This document shows, one piece after another, positions 1 through 14,500 of a stretch of 64,000 bases of DNA. The notes under the pieces were generated by a model. That model was not told the origin of the DNA and did not search any database. It saw nothing but the letters and a program-made list of their open reading frames with translations. A program made the position numbers and the translations under genes. The stretch comes from Nemertoderma westbladi (taxonomy: Eukaryota; Xenacoelomorpha; Nemertodermatida; Nemertodermatidae): positions 31,044 through 95,043 of the forward strand of contig JAUCBJ010004184.1 in NCBI GenBank assembly GCA_032718475.1, in the 5' to 3' direction. Within the stretch, counting starts at the first letter, position 1; each line of letters begins with the position of its first letter.

Positions 1-3000
1 CTTCATCTCTTCCATCCTTGCATTATTTCTCTCTTCCATGCTTCATCTCTTCAATCCTTGCATTATTTCTCTCTTCCATGCTTCATCTCTTCCATCCTTA
101 CATTATTTCTATCTTCCATACTTCCACTATCCATCCTTGCATTACTTATCTCTTTCATGCTTCATCTCTTCCATCCTTGCATTATTTCTCTCTTCCATGC
201 TTCATCTCTTCCATCCTTGCATTATTTCTCTCTTCCATGCTTCATCTCTTCAATCCTTGCATTATTTCTCTCTTCCATGCTTCATCTCTTCCATCCTTGC
301 ATTATTTCTCTCTTCCATGCTTCATCTCTTCCATCCTTGCATTATTTCTCTCTTCCATGCTTCATCTCTTCAATCCTTGCATTATTTATCTCTTCCATGC
401 TTCATCTCTTCCATCCTTGCATTATTTCTCTCTTCCATGCTTCATCTCTTCAATCCTTGCATTATTTCTCTCTTCCATCCTTCATCTCTTCAATCCTTGC
501 ATTATTTCTCTCTTACATGCTTCATCTCTTCCATCCTTGCATTATTTCTCTCTTCCATGCTTCCACTCTTCAATCATTGCATTATTTCTCTCTTCCATGC
601 TTCATCTCTTCAATCCTTGCATTATTTCTCTCTTCCATGCTTCCACTCTTCAATCATTGCATTATTTATCTCTTCCATGCTTCATCTCTTCCATCCTTGC
701 ATTATTTCTCTCTTCCATGCTTCATCTCTTCAATCCTTGCATTATTTCTCTCTTCCATGCTTCCACTCTTCAATCATTGCATTATTTATCTCTTCCATGC
801 TTCCACTCTTCAATCATTGCATTATTTATCTCTTCCATGCTTCCACTCTTCAATCATTGCATTATTTATCTCTTCCATGCTTCATCTCTTCCATCCTTGC
901 ATTATTTCTCTCTTCCATGCTTCATCTCTTCAATCCTTGCATTATTTCTCTCTTCCATGCTTCCACTCTTCCATCCTTGCATTATTTCTCTCTTCCATGC
1001 TTCCACTCTTCAATCCTTGCATTATTTCTCTCTTCCATGCTTCATCTCTTCCATCCTTGCATTATTTCTCTCTTCCATGCTTCATCTCTTCAATCCTTGC
1101 ATTATTTATCTCTTCCATGCTTCATCTCTTCAATCCTTGCATTATTTCTCGCTTCCATGCTTCATCTCTTCAATCCTTGCATTATTTCTCTCTTCCATGC
1201 TTCATCTCTTCAATCCTTGCATTATTTCTCTCTTCCATGCTTCATCTCTTCAATCCTTGCATTATTTCTCTCTTCCATGCTTCATCTCTTCAATCCTTGC
1301 ATTATTTATCTCTTCCATGCATCATCTCTTCAATCATTGCATTATTTCTCTCTTCCATGCTTCCACTCTTCAATCATTGCATTATTTCTCTCTTCCATGC
1401 TTCATCTCTTCAATCCTTGCATTATTTCTCTCTTCCATGCTTCCACTCTTCAATCATTGCATTATTTCTCTCTTCCATGCTTCCACTCTTCAATCATTGC
1501 ATTATTTCTCTCTTCCATCCTTCCACTCTTCAATCATTGCATTATTTCTCTCTTCCATGCTTCCACTCTTCAATCATTGCATTATTTCTCTCTTCCATGC
1601 TTCCACTCTTCAATCATTGCATTATTTCTCTCTTCCATGCTTCATCTCTTCAATCATTGCATTATTTCTCTCTTCCATGCTTCCACTCTTCAATCATTGC
1701 ATTATTTCTCTCTTCCATGCTTCCACTCTTCAATCATTGCATTATTTCTCTCTTCCATGCTTCCACTCTTCAATCATTGCATTATTTCTCTCTTCCATGC
1801 TTCCACTCTTCAATCATTGCATTATTTCTCTCTTCCATGCTTCATCTCTTCCATCCTTGCATTATTTCTCTCTTCCATGCTTCATCTCTCCAATCCTTGC
1901 ATTATTTCTCTCTTCCATGCTTCATCTCTTCAATCCTTGCATTATTTCTCTCTTCCATGCTTCATCTCTTCCATCCTTTCATTATTTCTCTCTTCCATGC
2001 TTCATCTCTCCAATCCTTGCATTATTTCTCTCTTCCATGCTTCATCTCTTCAATCCTTGCATTATTTCTCTCTTCCATGCTTCATCTCTTCCATCCTTGC
2101 ATTATTTCTCTCTTCCATGCTTCATCTCTTCCATCCTTTCATTATTTCTCTCTTCCATGCTTCATCTCTTCAATCATTGCATTATTTCTCTCTTCCATGC
2201 TTCATCTCTTCAATCCTTGCATTATTTCTCTCTTCCATGCTTCCACTCTTCAATCATTGCATTATTTCTCTCTTCCATGCTTCCACTCTTCAATCATTGC
2301 ATTATTTCTCTCTTCCATGCTTCATCTCTTCAATCCTTGCATTATTTCTCTCTTCCATGCTTCCACTCTTCAATCATTGCATTATTTCTCTCTTCCATGC
2401 TTCCACTCTTCAATCATTGCATTATTTCTCTCTTCCATGCTTCCACTCTTCAATCATTGCATTATTTCTCTCTTCCATGCTTCATCTCTTCAATCCTTGC
2501 ATTATTTCTCTCTTCCATGCTTCCACTCTTCAATCATTGCATTATTTCTCTCTTCCATGCTTCCACTCTTCAATCATTGCATTATTTCTCTCTTCCATGC
2601 TTCCACTCTTCAATCATTGCATTATTTCTCTCTTCCATGCTTAATCTCGTCCATCCTTGCATTATTTCTCTCTTCCATGCTTAATCTCTGCCATCCTTGC
2701 ATTATTTCTCTCTTCCATGCTTCATCTCTTCAATCCTTGCATTATTTCTCTCTTCCATGCTTCCACTCTTCAATCATTGCATTATTTCTCTCTTCCATCC
2801 TTCCACTCTTCAATCCTTGCATTATTTCTCTCTTCCATGCTTCCACTCTTCAATCCTTGCATTATTTCTCTCTTCCATGCTTCCACTCTTCAATCATTGC
2901 ATTATTTCTCTCTTCCATGCTTCCACTCTTCAATCATTGCATTATTTCTCTCTTCCATGCTTCCACTCTTCAATCATTGCATTATTTCTCTCTTCCATCC

Positions 3001-6000
3001 TTCCACTCTTCAATCCTTGCATTATTTCTCTCTTCCATCCTTCCACTCTTCAATCCTTGCATTATTTCTCTCTTCCATGCTTCATCTCTTCAATCCTTGC
3101 ATTATTTCTCTCTTCCATGCTTCCACTCTTCAATCATTGCATTATTTCTCTCTTCCATGCTTAATCTCTGCCATCCTTGCATTATTTCTCTCTTCCATGC
3201 TTCCACTCTTCAATCATTGCATTATTTCTCTCTTCCATGCTTCCACTCTTCAATCATTGCATTATTTCTCTCTTCCATGCTTCATCTCTTCCATCCTTGC
3301 ATTATTTCTCTCTTCCATGCTTCATCTCTTCAATCCTTGCATTATTTCTCTCTTACATGCTTCATCTCTTCAATCCTTGCATTATTTCTCTCTTCCATGC
3401 TTCCACTCTTCAATCATTGCATTATTTCTCTCTTCCATGCTTCATCTCTTCCATCCTTGCATTATTTCTCTCTTCCATGCTTCATCTCTTCAATCCTTGC
3501 ATTATTTCTCTCTTACATGCTTCATCTCTTCAATCCTTGCATTATTTCTCTCTTACATGCTTCATCTCTTCCATCCTTGCATTATTTCTCTCTCCCATGC
3601 TTCCACTCTTCAATCATTGCATTATTTCTCTCTTCCATGCTTCCACTCTTCAATCCTTGCATTATTTCTCTCTTCCATGCTTCATCTCTTCCATCCTTGC
3701 ATTATTTCTCTCTTCCATGCTTCATCTCTTCAATCCTTGCATTATTTCTCTCTCCCGTGCTTCCACTCTTCAATCATTGCATTATTTCTCTCTTCCATGC
3801 TTCCACTCTTCAATCATTGCATTATTTCTCTCTTCCATGCTTCATCTCTTCAATCCTTGCATTATTTCTCTCTTCCATGCTTCATCTCTTCAATCCTTGC
3901 ATTATTTCTCTCTTCCATGCTTCCACTCTTCAATCATTGCATTATTTCTCTCTTCCATGCTTCATCTCTTCCATCCTTGCATTATTTCTCTCTTCCATGC
4001 TTCCACTCTTCAATCATTGCATTATTTCTCTCTTCCATGCTTCCACTCTTCAATCATTGCATTATTTCTCTCTTCCATGCTTCCACTCTTCAATCATTGC
4101 ATTATTTCTCTCTTCCATGCTTCCACTCTTCAATCATTGCATTATTTCTCTCTTCCATGCTTCCACTCTTCAATCATTGCATTATTTCTCTCTTCCATGC
4201 TTCCACTCTTCCATCCTTGCATTATTTCTCTCTTCCATGCTTCCACTCTTCAATCATTGCATTATTTCTCTCTTCCATGCTTCCACTCTTCAATCATTGC
4301 ATTATTTCTCTCTTCCATGCTTCATCTCTTCCATCCTTGCATTATTTCTCTCTTCCATGCTTCATCTCTTCAATCCTTGCATTATTTCTCTCTTCCATGC
4401 TTCATCTCTTCAATCCTTGCATTATTTCTCTCTTCCATGCTTCCACTCTTCAATCATTGCATTATTTCTCTCTTCCATGCTTCCACTCTTCCATCCTTGC
4501 ATTATTTCTCTCTTCCATGCTTCATCTCTTCAATCCTTGCATTATTTCTCTCTTCCATGCTTCCACTCTTCAATCATTGCATTATTTCTCTCTTCCATGC
4601 TTCCACTCTTCCATCCTTGCATTATTTCTCTCTTCCATGCTTCCACTCTTCAATCATTGCATTATTTCTCTCTTCCATGCTTCCACTCTTCAATCATTGC
4701 ATTATTTCTCTCTTCCATGCTTCATCTCTTCCATCCTTGCATTATTTCTCTCTTCCATGCTTCATCTCTTCAATCCTTGCATTATTTCTCTCTTCCATGC
4801 TTCATCTCTTCAATCCTTGCATTATTTCTCTCTTCCATGCTTCCACTCTTCAATCATTGCATTATTTCTCTCTTCCATGCTTCATCTCTTCCATCCTTGC
4901 ATTATTTCTCTCTTCCATGCTTCATCTCTTCAATCCTTGCATTATTTCTCTCTTCCATGCTTCCACTCTTCAATCATTGCATTATTTCTCTCTTCCATGC
5001 TTCATCTCTTCAATCCTTGCATTATTTCTCTCTTCCATGCTTCCACTCTTCAATCATTGCATTATTTCTCTCTTCCATGCTTCATCTCTTCCATCCTTGC
5101 ATTATTTCTCTCTTCCATGCTTCCACTCTTCAATCATTGCATTATTTCTCTCTCCCGTGCTTCCACTCTTCAATCCTTGCATTATTTCTCTCTTCCATGC
5201 TTCATCTCTTCAATCATTGCATTATTTCTCTCTTCCATGCTTCCACTCTTCAATCATTGCATTATTTCTCTCTTCCATGCTTCCACTCTTCAATCATTGC
5301 ATTATTTCTCTCTTCCATGCTTCCACTCTTCAATCCTTGCATTATTTCTCTCTTCCATGCTTAATCTCTGCCATCCTTGCATTATTTCTCGCTTCCATGC
5401 TTCATCTCTTCAATCCTTGCATTATTTCTCTCTTCCATGCTTCATCTCTTCAATCCTTGCATTATTTCTCTCTTCCATGCTTCATCTCTTCAATCCTTGC
5501 ATTATTTCTCTCTTCCATGCTTCATCTCTTCAATCCTTGCATTATTTCTCTCTTCCATGCTTCCACTCTTCAATCATTGCATTATTTCTCTCTTCCATGC
5601 TTCATCTCTTCAATCCTTGCATTATTTCTCTCTTCCATGCTTCATCTCTTCAATCATTGCATTATTTCTCTCTTCCATGCTTCCACTCTTCAATCATTGC
5701 ATTATTTCTCTCTTCCATGCTTAATCTCTGCCATCCTTGCATTATTTCTCGCTTCCATGCTTCATCTCTTCAATCCTTGCATTATTTCTCTCTTCCATGC
5801 TTCATCTCTTCAATCCTTGCATTATTTCTCTCTTCCATGCTTCATCTCTTCAATCCTTGCATTATTTCTCTCTTCCATGCTTCATCTCTTCAATCCTTGC
5901 ATTATTTCTCTCTTCCATGCTTCATCTCTTCAATCCTTGCATTATTTCTCTCTTCCATGCTTCCACTCTTCAATCATTGCATTATTTATCTCTTCCATGC

Positions 6001-7230
6001 TTCATCTCTTCAATCCTTGCATTATTTCTCTCTTCCATGCTTCATCTCTTCCATCCTTGCATTATTTCTCTCTTCCATGCTTCATCTCTTCAATCCTTGC
6101 ATTATTTCTCTCTTCCATGCTTCATCTCTTCAATCCTTGCATTATTTCTCTCTTCCATGCTTCATCTCTTCCATCCTTGCATTATTTCTCTCTTCCATGC
6201 TTCATCTCTTCAATCCTTGCATTATTTCTCTCTTCCATGCTTCATCTCTTCAATCCTTGCATTATTTCTCTCTCCCGTGCTTCCACTCTTCAATCATTGC
6301 ATTATTTATCTCTTCCATGCTTCCACTCTTCAATCATTGCATTATTTCTCTCTTCCATCCTTCCACTCTTCAATCCTTGCATTATTTCTCTCTTCCATGC
6401 TTCATCTCTTCAATCCTTGCATTATTTCTCTCTTCCATGCTTCATCTCTTCAATCCTTGCATTATTTCTCTCTTCCATGCTTCATCTCTTCCATCCTTGC
6501 ATTATTTCTCTCTTCCATGCTTCATCTCTTCAATCCTTGCATTATTTCTCTCTTCCATGCTTCATCTCTTCCATCCTTGCATTATTTCTCTCTTCCATGC
6601 TTCATCTCTTCAATCCTTGCATTATTTCTCTCTTCCATGCTTCATCTCTTCCATCCTTGCATTATTTCTCTCTTCCATGCTTCATCTCTTCAATCCTTGC
6701 ATTATTTCTCTCTTCCATGCTTCATCTCTTCCATCCTTGCATTATTTCTCTCTTCCATGCTTCATCTCTTCAATCCTTGCATTATTTATCTCTTCCATGC
6801 TTCATCTCTTCAATCATTGCATTATTTATCTCTTCCATGCTTCCACTCTTCAATCATTGCATTATTTCTCTCTTCCATCCTTCCACTCTTCAATCATTGC
6901 ATTATTTCTCTCTTCCATGCTTCATCTCTTCAATCCTTGCATTATTTCTCTCTCCCGTGCTTCCACTCTTCAATCATTGCATTATTTCTCTCTTCCATGC
7001 TTCCACTCTTCAATCATTGCATTATTTCTCTCTCCCGTGCTTCCACTCTTCAATCCTTGCATTATTTCTCTCTTCCATGCTTCCACTCTTCAATCATTGC
7101 ATTATTTCTCTCTCCCGTGCTTCCACTCTTCAATCCTTGCATTATTTCTCTCTTCCATGCTTCCACTCTTCAATCATTGCATTATTTCTCTCTCCCGTGC
7201 TTCCACTCTTCCATCCTTGCATTATTTCTC

Positions 7231-8590
7231 TCTTCCATGCTTCATCTCTTCAATCCTTGCATTATTTCTCTCTTCCATGCTTCCACTCTTCAATCATTGC
7301 ATTATTTCTCTCTCCCGTGCTTCCACTCTTCCATCCTTGCATTATTTCTCTCTTCCATGCTTCCACTCTTCAATCCTTGCATTATTTCTCTCTTCCATGC
7401 TTCATCTCTTCAATCCTTGCATTATTTCTCTCTTCCATGCTTCCACTCTTCCATCCTTGCATTATTTCTCTCTTCCATGCTTCATCTCTTCCATCCTTGC
7501 ATTATTTCTCTCTTCCATGCTTCATCTCTTCAATCCTTGCATTATTTCTCTCTTCCATGCTTCCACTCTTCAATCATTGCATTATTTATCTCTTCCATGC
7601 TTCCACTCTTCAATCATTGCATTATTTCTCTCTTCCATGCTTCCACTCTTCCATCCTTGCATTATTTCTCTCTTCCATGCTTCATCTCTTCCATCCTTGC
7701 ATTTTTTCTCTCTTCCATGCTTCATCTCTTCAATCCTTGCATTATTTCTCTCTTCCATGCTTCCACTCTTCAATCATTGCATTATTTCTCTCTTCCATCC
7801 TTCCACTCTTCAATCATTGCATTATTTCTCTCTTCCATGCTTCTACTCTTCCATCCTTGCATTATTTCTCTCTTCCATGCTTCATCTCTTCAATCCTTGC
7901 ATTATTTCTCTCTCCCGTGCTTCCACTCTTCAATCATTGCATTATTTCTCTCTTCCATGCTTCCACTCTTCAATCATTGCATTATTTCTCTCTCCCGTGC
8001 TTCCACTCTTCCATCCTTGCATTATTTCTCTCTTCCATGCTTCCACTCTTCAATCCTTGCATTATTTCTCTCTTCCATGCTTCATCTCTTCAATCCTTGC
8101 ATTATTTCTCTCTTCCATGCTTCCACTCTTCCATCCTTGCATTATTTCTCTCTTCCATGCTTCATCTCTTCCATCCTTGCATTATTTCTCTCTTCCATGC
8201 TTCATCTCTTCAATCCTTGCATTATTTCTCTCTTCCATGCTTCCACTCTTCAATCATTGCATTATTTATCTCTTCCATGCTTCCACTCTTCAATCATTGC
8301 ATTATTTCTCTCTTCCATGCTTCCACTCTTCCATCCTTGCATTATTTCTCTCTTCCATGCTTCATCTCTTCCATCCTTGCATTTTTTCTCTCTTCCATGC
8401 TTCATCTCTTCAATCCTTGCATTATTTCTCTCTTCCATGCTTCCACTCTTCAATCATTGCATTATTTCTCTCTTCCATCCTTCCACTCTTCAATCATTGC
8501 ATTATTTCTCTCTTCCATGCTTCTACTCTTCCATCCTTGCATTATTTCTCTCTTCCATGCTTCATCTCTTCAATCCTTGCATTATTTCTC
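7231..8590. repeat. 680-bp higher-order tandem duplication in the satellite
   Basis: A block of 17 units is present twice in tandem, about 7,231-7,910 and 7,911-8,590. Diagnostic variants recur exactly 680 bp apart: the TCCCGTGC unit at 7,311 and 7,991, the rare ATTTTTTCTC unit at 7,701 and 8,381, and the rare TTCTACTC unit at 7,841 and 8,521. The copies diverge after ~7,911/8,591. In both copies the rare ATTTTTTCTC variant removes a minus-strand TAA, which produces a matching spurious short minus-strand open frame. Confidence 0.9.
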
Positions 8591-11500
8591 TCTTCCATGC
8601 TTCATCTCTTCCATCCTTGCATTATTTCTCTCTTCCATCCTTCCACTCTTCAATCATTGCATTATTTCTCTCTTCCATCCTTCCACTCTTCAATCATTGC
8701 ATTATTTCTCTCTTCCATGCTTCATCTCTTCAATCATTGCATTATTTCTCTCTTCCATGCTTCCACTCTTCAATCATTGCATTATTTCTCTCTTCCATGC
8801 TTCATCTCTTCAATCCTTGCATTATTTCTCTCTTCCATGCTTCATCTCTTCAATCCTTGCATTATTTCTCTCTTCCATGCTTCCACTCTTCAATCATTGC
8901 ATTATTTATCTCTTCCATGCTTCCACTCTTCAATCATTGCATTATTTCTCTCTTCCATGCTTCCACTCTTCAATCATTGCATTATTTATCTCTTCCATGC
9001 TTCCACTCTTCAATCATTGCATTATTTCTCTCTTCCATGCTTCCACTCTTCAATCATTGCATTATTTATCTCTTCCATGCTTCCACTCTTCAATCATTGC
9101 ATTATTTATCTCTTCCATGCTTCCACTCTTCAATCATTGCATTATTTCTCTCTTCCATGCTTCCACTCTTCAATCATTGCATTATTTATCTCTTCCATGC
9201 TTCCACTCTTCAATCCTTGCATTATTTCTCTCTTCCATGCTTCCACTCTTCAATCATTGCATTATTTATCTCTTCCATGCTTCCACTCTTCAATCATTGC
9301 ATTATTTATCTCTTCCATGCTTCATCTCTTCAATCCTTGCATTATTTCTCTCTTCCATGCTTCCACTCTTCAATCATTGCATTATTTATCTCTTCCATGC
9401 TTCCACTCTTCAATCATTGCATTATTTCTCTCTTCCATCCTTCCACTCTTCAATCATTGCATTATTTCTCTCTTCCATGCTTCATCTCTTCAATCCTTGC
9501 ATTATTTCTCTCTTCCATGCTTCATCTCTTCAATCCTTGCATTATTTCTCTCTTCCATGCTTCATCTCTTCCATCCTTGCATTATTTCTCTCTTCCATGC
9601 TTCATCTCTTCAATCCTTGCATTATTTCTCTCTTCCATGCTTCCACTCTTCAATCATTGCATTATTTATCTCTTCCATGCTTCATCTCTTCCATCCTTGC
9701 ATTATTTATCTCTTCCATGCTTCATCTCTTCCATCCTTGCATTATTTCTCTCTTCCATGCTTCATCTCTTCAATCCTTGCATTATTTCTCTCTTCCATGC
9801 TTCATCTCTTCAATCCTTGCATTATTTCTCTCTTCCATGCTTCATCTCTTCCATCCTTGCATTATTTCTCTCTTCCATGCTTCATCTCTTCAATCCTTGC
9901 ATTATTTCTCTCTTCCATGCTTCCACTCTTCAATCATTGCATTATTTATCTCTTCCATGCTTCATCTCTTCCATCCTTGCATTATTTCTCTCTTCCATGC
10001 TTCATCTCTTCCATCCTTGCATTATTTCTCTCTTCCATGCTTCATCTCTTCAATCCTTGCATTATTTCTCTCTTCCATGCTTCCACTCTTCAATCATTGC
10101 ATTATTTATCTCTTCCATGCTTCATCTCTTCCATCCTTGCATTATTTATCTCTTCCATGCTTCATCTCTTCCATCCTTGCATTATTTCTCTCTTCCATGC
10201 TTCATCTCTTCAATCCTTGCATTATTTCTCTCTTCCATGCTTCATCTCTTCAATCCTTGCATTATTTCTCTCTTCCATGCTTCATCTCTTCCATCCTTGC
10301 ATTATTTCTCTCTTCCATGCTTCATCTCTTCAATCCTTGCATTATTTCTCTCTTCCATGCTTCCACTCTTCAATCATTGCATTATTTATCTCTTCCATGC
10401 TTCATCTCTTCCATCCTTGCATTATTTCTCTCTTCCATGCTTCATCTCTTCCATCCTTGCATTATTTCTCTCTTCCATGCTTCATCTCTTCAATCCTTGC
10501 ATTATTTCTCTCTTCCATGCTTCCACTCTTCAATCATTGCATTATTTATCTCTTCCATGCTTCATCTCTTCCATCCTTGCATTATTTCTCTCTTCCATGC
10601 TTCATCTCTTCCATCCTTGCATTATTTCTCTCTTCCATGCTTCATCTCTTCAATCCTTGCATTATTTCTCTCTTCCATGCTTCCACTCTTCAATCATTGC
10701 ATTATTTCTCTCTTCCATGCTTCATCTCTTCCATCCTTGCATTATTTCTCTCTTCCATGCTTCATCTCTTCCATCCTTGCATTATTTCTCTCTTCCATGC
10801 TTCATCTCTTCAATCCTTGCATTATTTCTCTCTTCCATGCTTCCACTCTTCAATCATTGCATTATTTCTCTCTTCCATGCTTCCACTCTTCAATCATTGC
10901 ATTATTTCTCTCTCCCGTGCTTCCACTCTTCAATCCTTGCATTATTTCTCTCTTCCATGCTTCATCTCTTCAATCATTGCATTATTTCTCTCTTCCATGC
11001 TTCCACTCTTCAATCATTGCATTATTTCTCTCTTCCATGCTTCATCTCTTCAATCCTTGCATTATTTCTCTCTTACATGCTTCATCTCTTCAATCCTTGC
11101 ATTATTTCTCTCTTCCATCCTTCCACTCTTCAATCATTGCATTATTTCTCTCTTCCATGCTTCATCTCTTCAATCCTTGCATTATTTCTCTCTTCCATGC
11201 TTCCACTCTTCAATCATTGCATTATTTCTCTCTTCCATGCTTCCACTCTTCAATCATTGCATTATTTCTCTCTCCCGTGCTTCCACTCTTCAATCCTTGC
11301 ATTATTTCTCTCTTCCATGCTTCATCTCTTCAATCATTGCATTATTTCTCTCTTCCATGCTTCCACTCTTCAATCATTGCATTATTTCTCTCTTCCATGC
11401 TTCATCTCTTCAATCCTTGCATTATTTCTCTCTTCCATGCTTCATCTCTTCAATCCTTGCATTATTTCTCTCTTCCATGCTTCATCTCTTCCATCCTTGC

Positions 11501-14500
11501 ATTATTTCTCTCTCCCGTGCTTCCACTCTTCAATCCTTGCATTATTTCTCTCTTCCATGCTTCATCTCTTCAATCCTTGTATTATTTCTCTCTTCCATGC
11601 TTCATCTCTTCAATCCTTGCATTATTTCTCTCTCCCGTGCTTCCACTCTTCAATCCTTGCATTATTTCTCTCTTCCATGCTTCATCTCTTCAATCCTTGT
11701 ATTATTTCTCTCTTCCATGCTTCATCTCTTCAATCATTGCATTATTTCTCTCTTCCATGCTTCCACTCTTCAATCATTGCATTATTTCTCTCTTCCATGC
11801 TTCATCTCTTCAATCCTTGCATTATTTCTCTCTTACATGCTTCATCTCTTCAATCATTGCATTATTTCTCTCTTCCATGCTTCCACTCTTCAATCATTGC
11901 ATTATTTCTCTCTCCCGTGCTTCCACTCTTCAATCCTTGCATTATTTCTCTCTTCCATGCTTCATCTCTTCAATCATTGCATTATTTCTCTCTTCCATGC
12001 TTCCACTCTTCAATCATTGCATTATTTCTCTCTTACATGCTTCATCTCTTCAATCCTTGCATTATTTCTCTCTTACATGCTTCCACTCTTCAATCATTGC
12101 ATTATTTCTCTCTTCCATGCTTCCACTCTTCAATCCTTGCATTATTTCTCTCTTCCATGCTTCATCTCTTCAATCATTGCATTATTTCTCTCTTCCATGC
12201 TTCCACTCTTCAATCATTGCATTATTTCTCGCTTCCATGCTTCATCTCTTCAATCCTTGCATTATTTCTCTCTTACATGCTTCATCTCTTCAATCCTTGC
12301 ATTATTTCTCTCTTCCATGCTTCCACTCTTCAATCATTGCATTATTTATCTCTTCCATGCTTCATCTCTTCAATCCTTGCATTATTTCTCTCTTCCATGC
12401 TTCATCTCTTCAATCCTTGCATTATTTCTCTCTTCCATGCTTCATCTCTTCAATCCTTGCATTATTTCTCTCTTCCATGCTTCCACTCTTCAATCATTGC
12501 ATTATTTCTCTCTTCCATGCTTCCACTCTTCAATCATTGCATTATTTCTCTCTTCCATGCTTCATCTCTTCAATCCTTGCATTATTTCTCTCTCCCGTGC
12601 TTCCACTCTTCAATCATTGCATTATTTCTCTCTTCCATGCTTCCACTCTTCAATCATTGCATTATTTCTCTCTCCCGTGCTTCATCTCTTCCATCCTTGC
12701 ATTATTTCTCTCTTCCATGCTTCCACTCTTCAATCCTTGCATTATTTCTCTCTTCCATGCTTCCACTCTTCAATCATTGCATTATTTCTCTCTTCCATGC
12801 TTCCACTCTTCAATCATTGCATTATTTCTCTCTTCCATGCTTCCACTCTTCAATCATTGCATTATTTCTCTCTTCCATGCTTCCACTCTTCAATCATTGC
12901 ATTATTTCTCTCTTCCATGCTTCCACTCTTCAATCATTGCATTATTTCTCTCTTCCATGCTTCCACTCTTCAATCATTGCATTATTTCTCTCTTCCATGC
13001 ATCATCTCTTCCATCCTTGCATTATTTCTCTCTTCCATGCTTCCACTCTTCAATCCTTGCATTATTTCTCTCTTCCATGCTTCATCTCTTCCATCCTTGC
13101 ATTATTTCTCTCTTCCATGCTTCCACTCTTCAATCATTGCATTATTTCTCTCTTCCATGCTTCCACTCTTCAATCATTGCATTATTTCTCTCTTCCATGC
13201 TTCATCTCTTCCATCCTTGCATTATTTCTCTCTTCCATGCTTCCACTCTTCAATCATTGCATTATTTCTCTCTTCCATGCTTCCACTCTTCAATCATTGC
13301 ATTATTTCTCTCTTCCATGCTTCCACTCTTCAATCATTGCATTATTTCTCTCTTCCATGCTTCATCTCTTCCATCCTTGCATTATTTCTCTCTTCCATGC
13401 TTCATCTCTTCCATCCTTGCATTATTTCTCTCTTCCATGCTTCATCTCTTCAATCCTTGCATTATTTCTCTCTCCCGTGCTTCCACTCTTCAATCATTGC
13501 ATTATTTCTCTCTTCCATGCTTCCACTCTTCAATCATTGCATTATTTCTCTCTTCCATGCTTCCACTCTTCAATCATTGCATTATTTCTCTCTTCCATGC
13601 TTCCACTCTTCAATCATTGCATTATTTCTCTCTTCCATGCATCATCTCTTCCATCCTTGCATTATTTCTCTCTTCCATGCTTCCACTCTTCAATCCTTGC
13701 ATTATTTCTCTCTTCCATGCTTCCACTCTTCAATCATTGCATTATTTCTCTCTTCCATGCTTCCACTCTTCAATCATTGCATTATTTCTCTCTTCCATGC
13801 TTCCACTCTTCAATCATTGCATTATTTCTCTCTTCCATGCTTCATCTCTTCCATCCTTGCATTATTTCTCTCTTCCATGCTTCATCTCTTCCATCCTTGC
13901 ATTATTTCTCTCTTCCATGCTTCATCTCTTCAATCCTTGCATTATTTCTCTCTCCCGTGCTTCCACTCTTCAATCATTGCATTATTTCTCTCTTCCATGC
14001 TTCCACTCTTCAATCATTGCATTATTTCTCTCTTCCATGCTTCCACTCTTCAATCATTGCATTATTTCTCTCTTCCATGCTTCCACTCTTCAATCATTGC
14101 ATTATTTCTCTCTTCCATGCATCATCTCTTCCATCCTTGCATTATTTCTCTCTTCCATGCTTCATCTCTTCAATCCTTGCATTATTTCTCTCTCCCGTGC
14201 TTCCACTCTTCAATCATTGCATTATTTCTCTCTTCCATGCTTCCACTCTTCAATCATTGCATTATTTCTCTCTTCCATGCTTCCACTCTTCAATCATTGC
14301 ATTATTTCTCTCTTCCATGCTTCCACTCTTCAATCATTGCATTATTTCTCTCTTCCATGCTTCCACTCTTCAATCATTGCATTATTTCTCTCTTCCATGC
14401 TTCCACTCTTCAATCATTGCATTATTTCTCTCTTCCATGCTTCATCTCTTCAATCCTTGCATTATTTCTCTCTTCCATGCTTCATCTCTTCCATCCTTGC

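Noticed and set aside
7582-8453. Two identical 63-codon minus-strand open frames (7,582-7,773 and 8,262-8,453)
   Set aside because: They exist only because one rare variant (ATTTTTTCTC) removes the TAA present in normal units; the pair is the 680-bp duplication.
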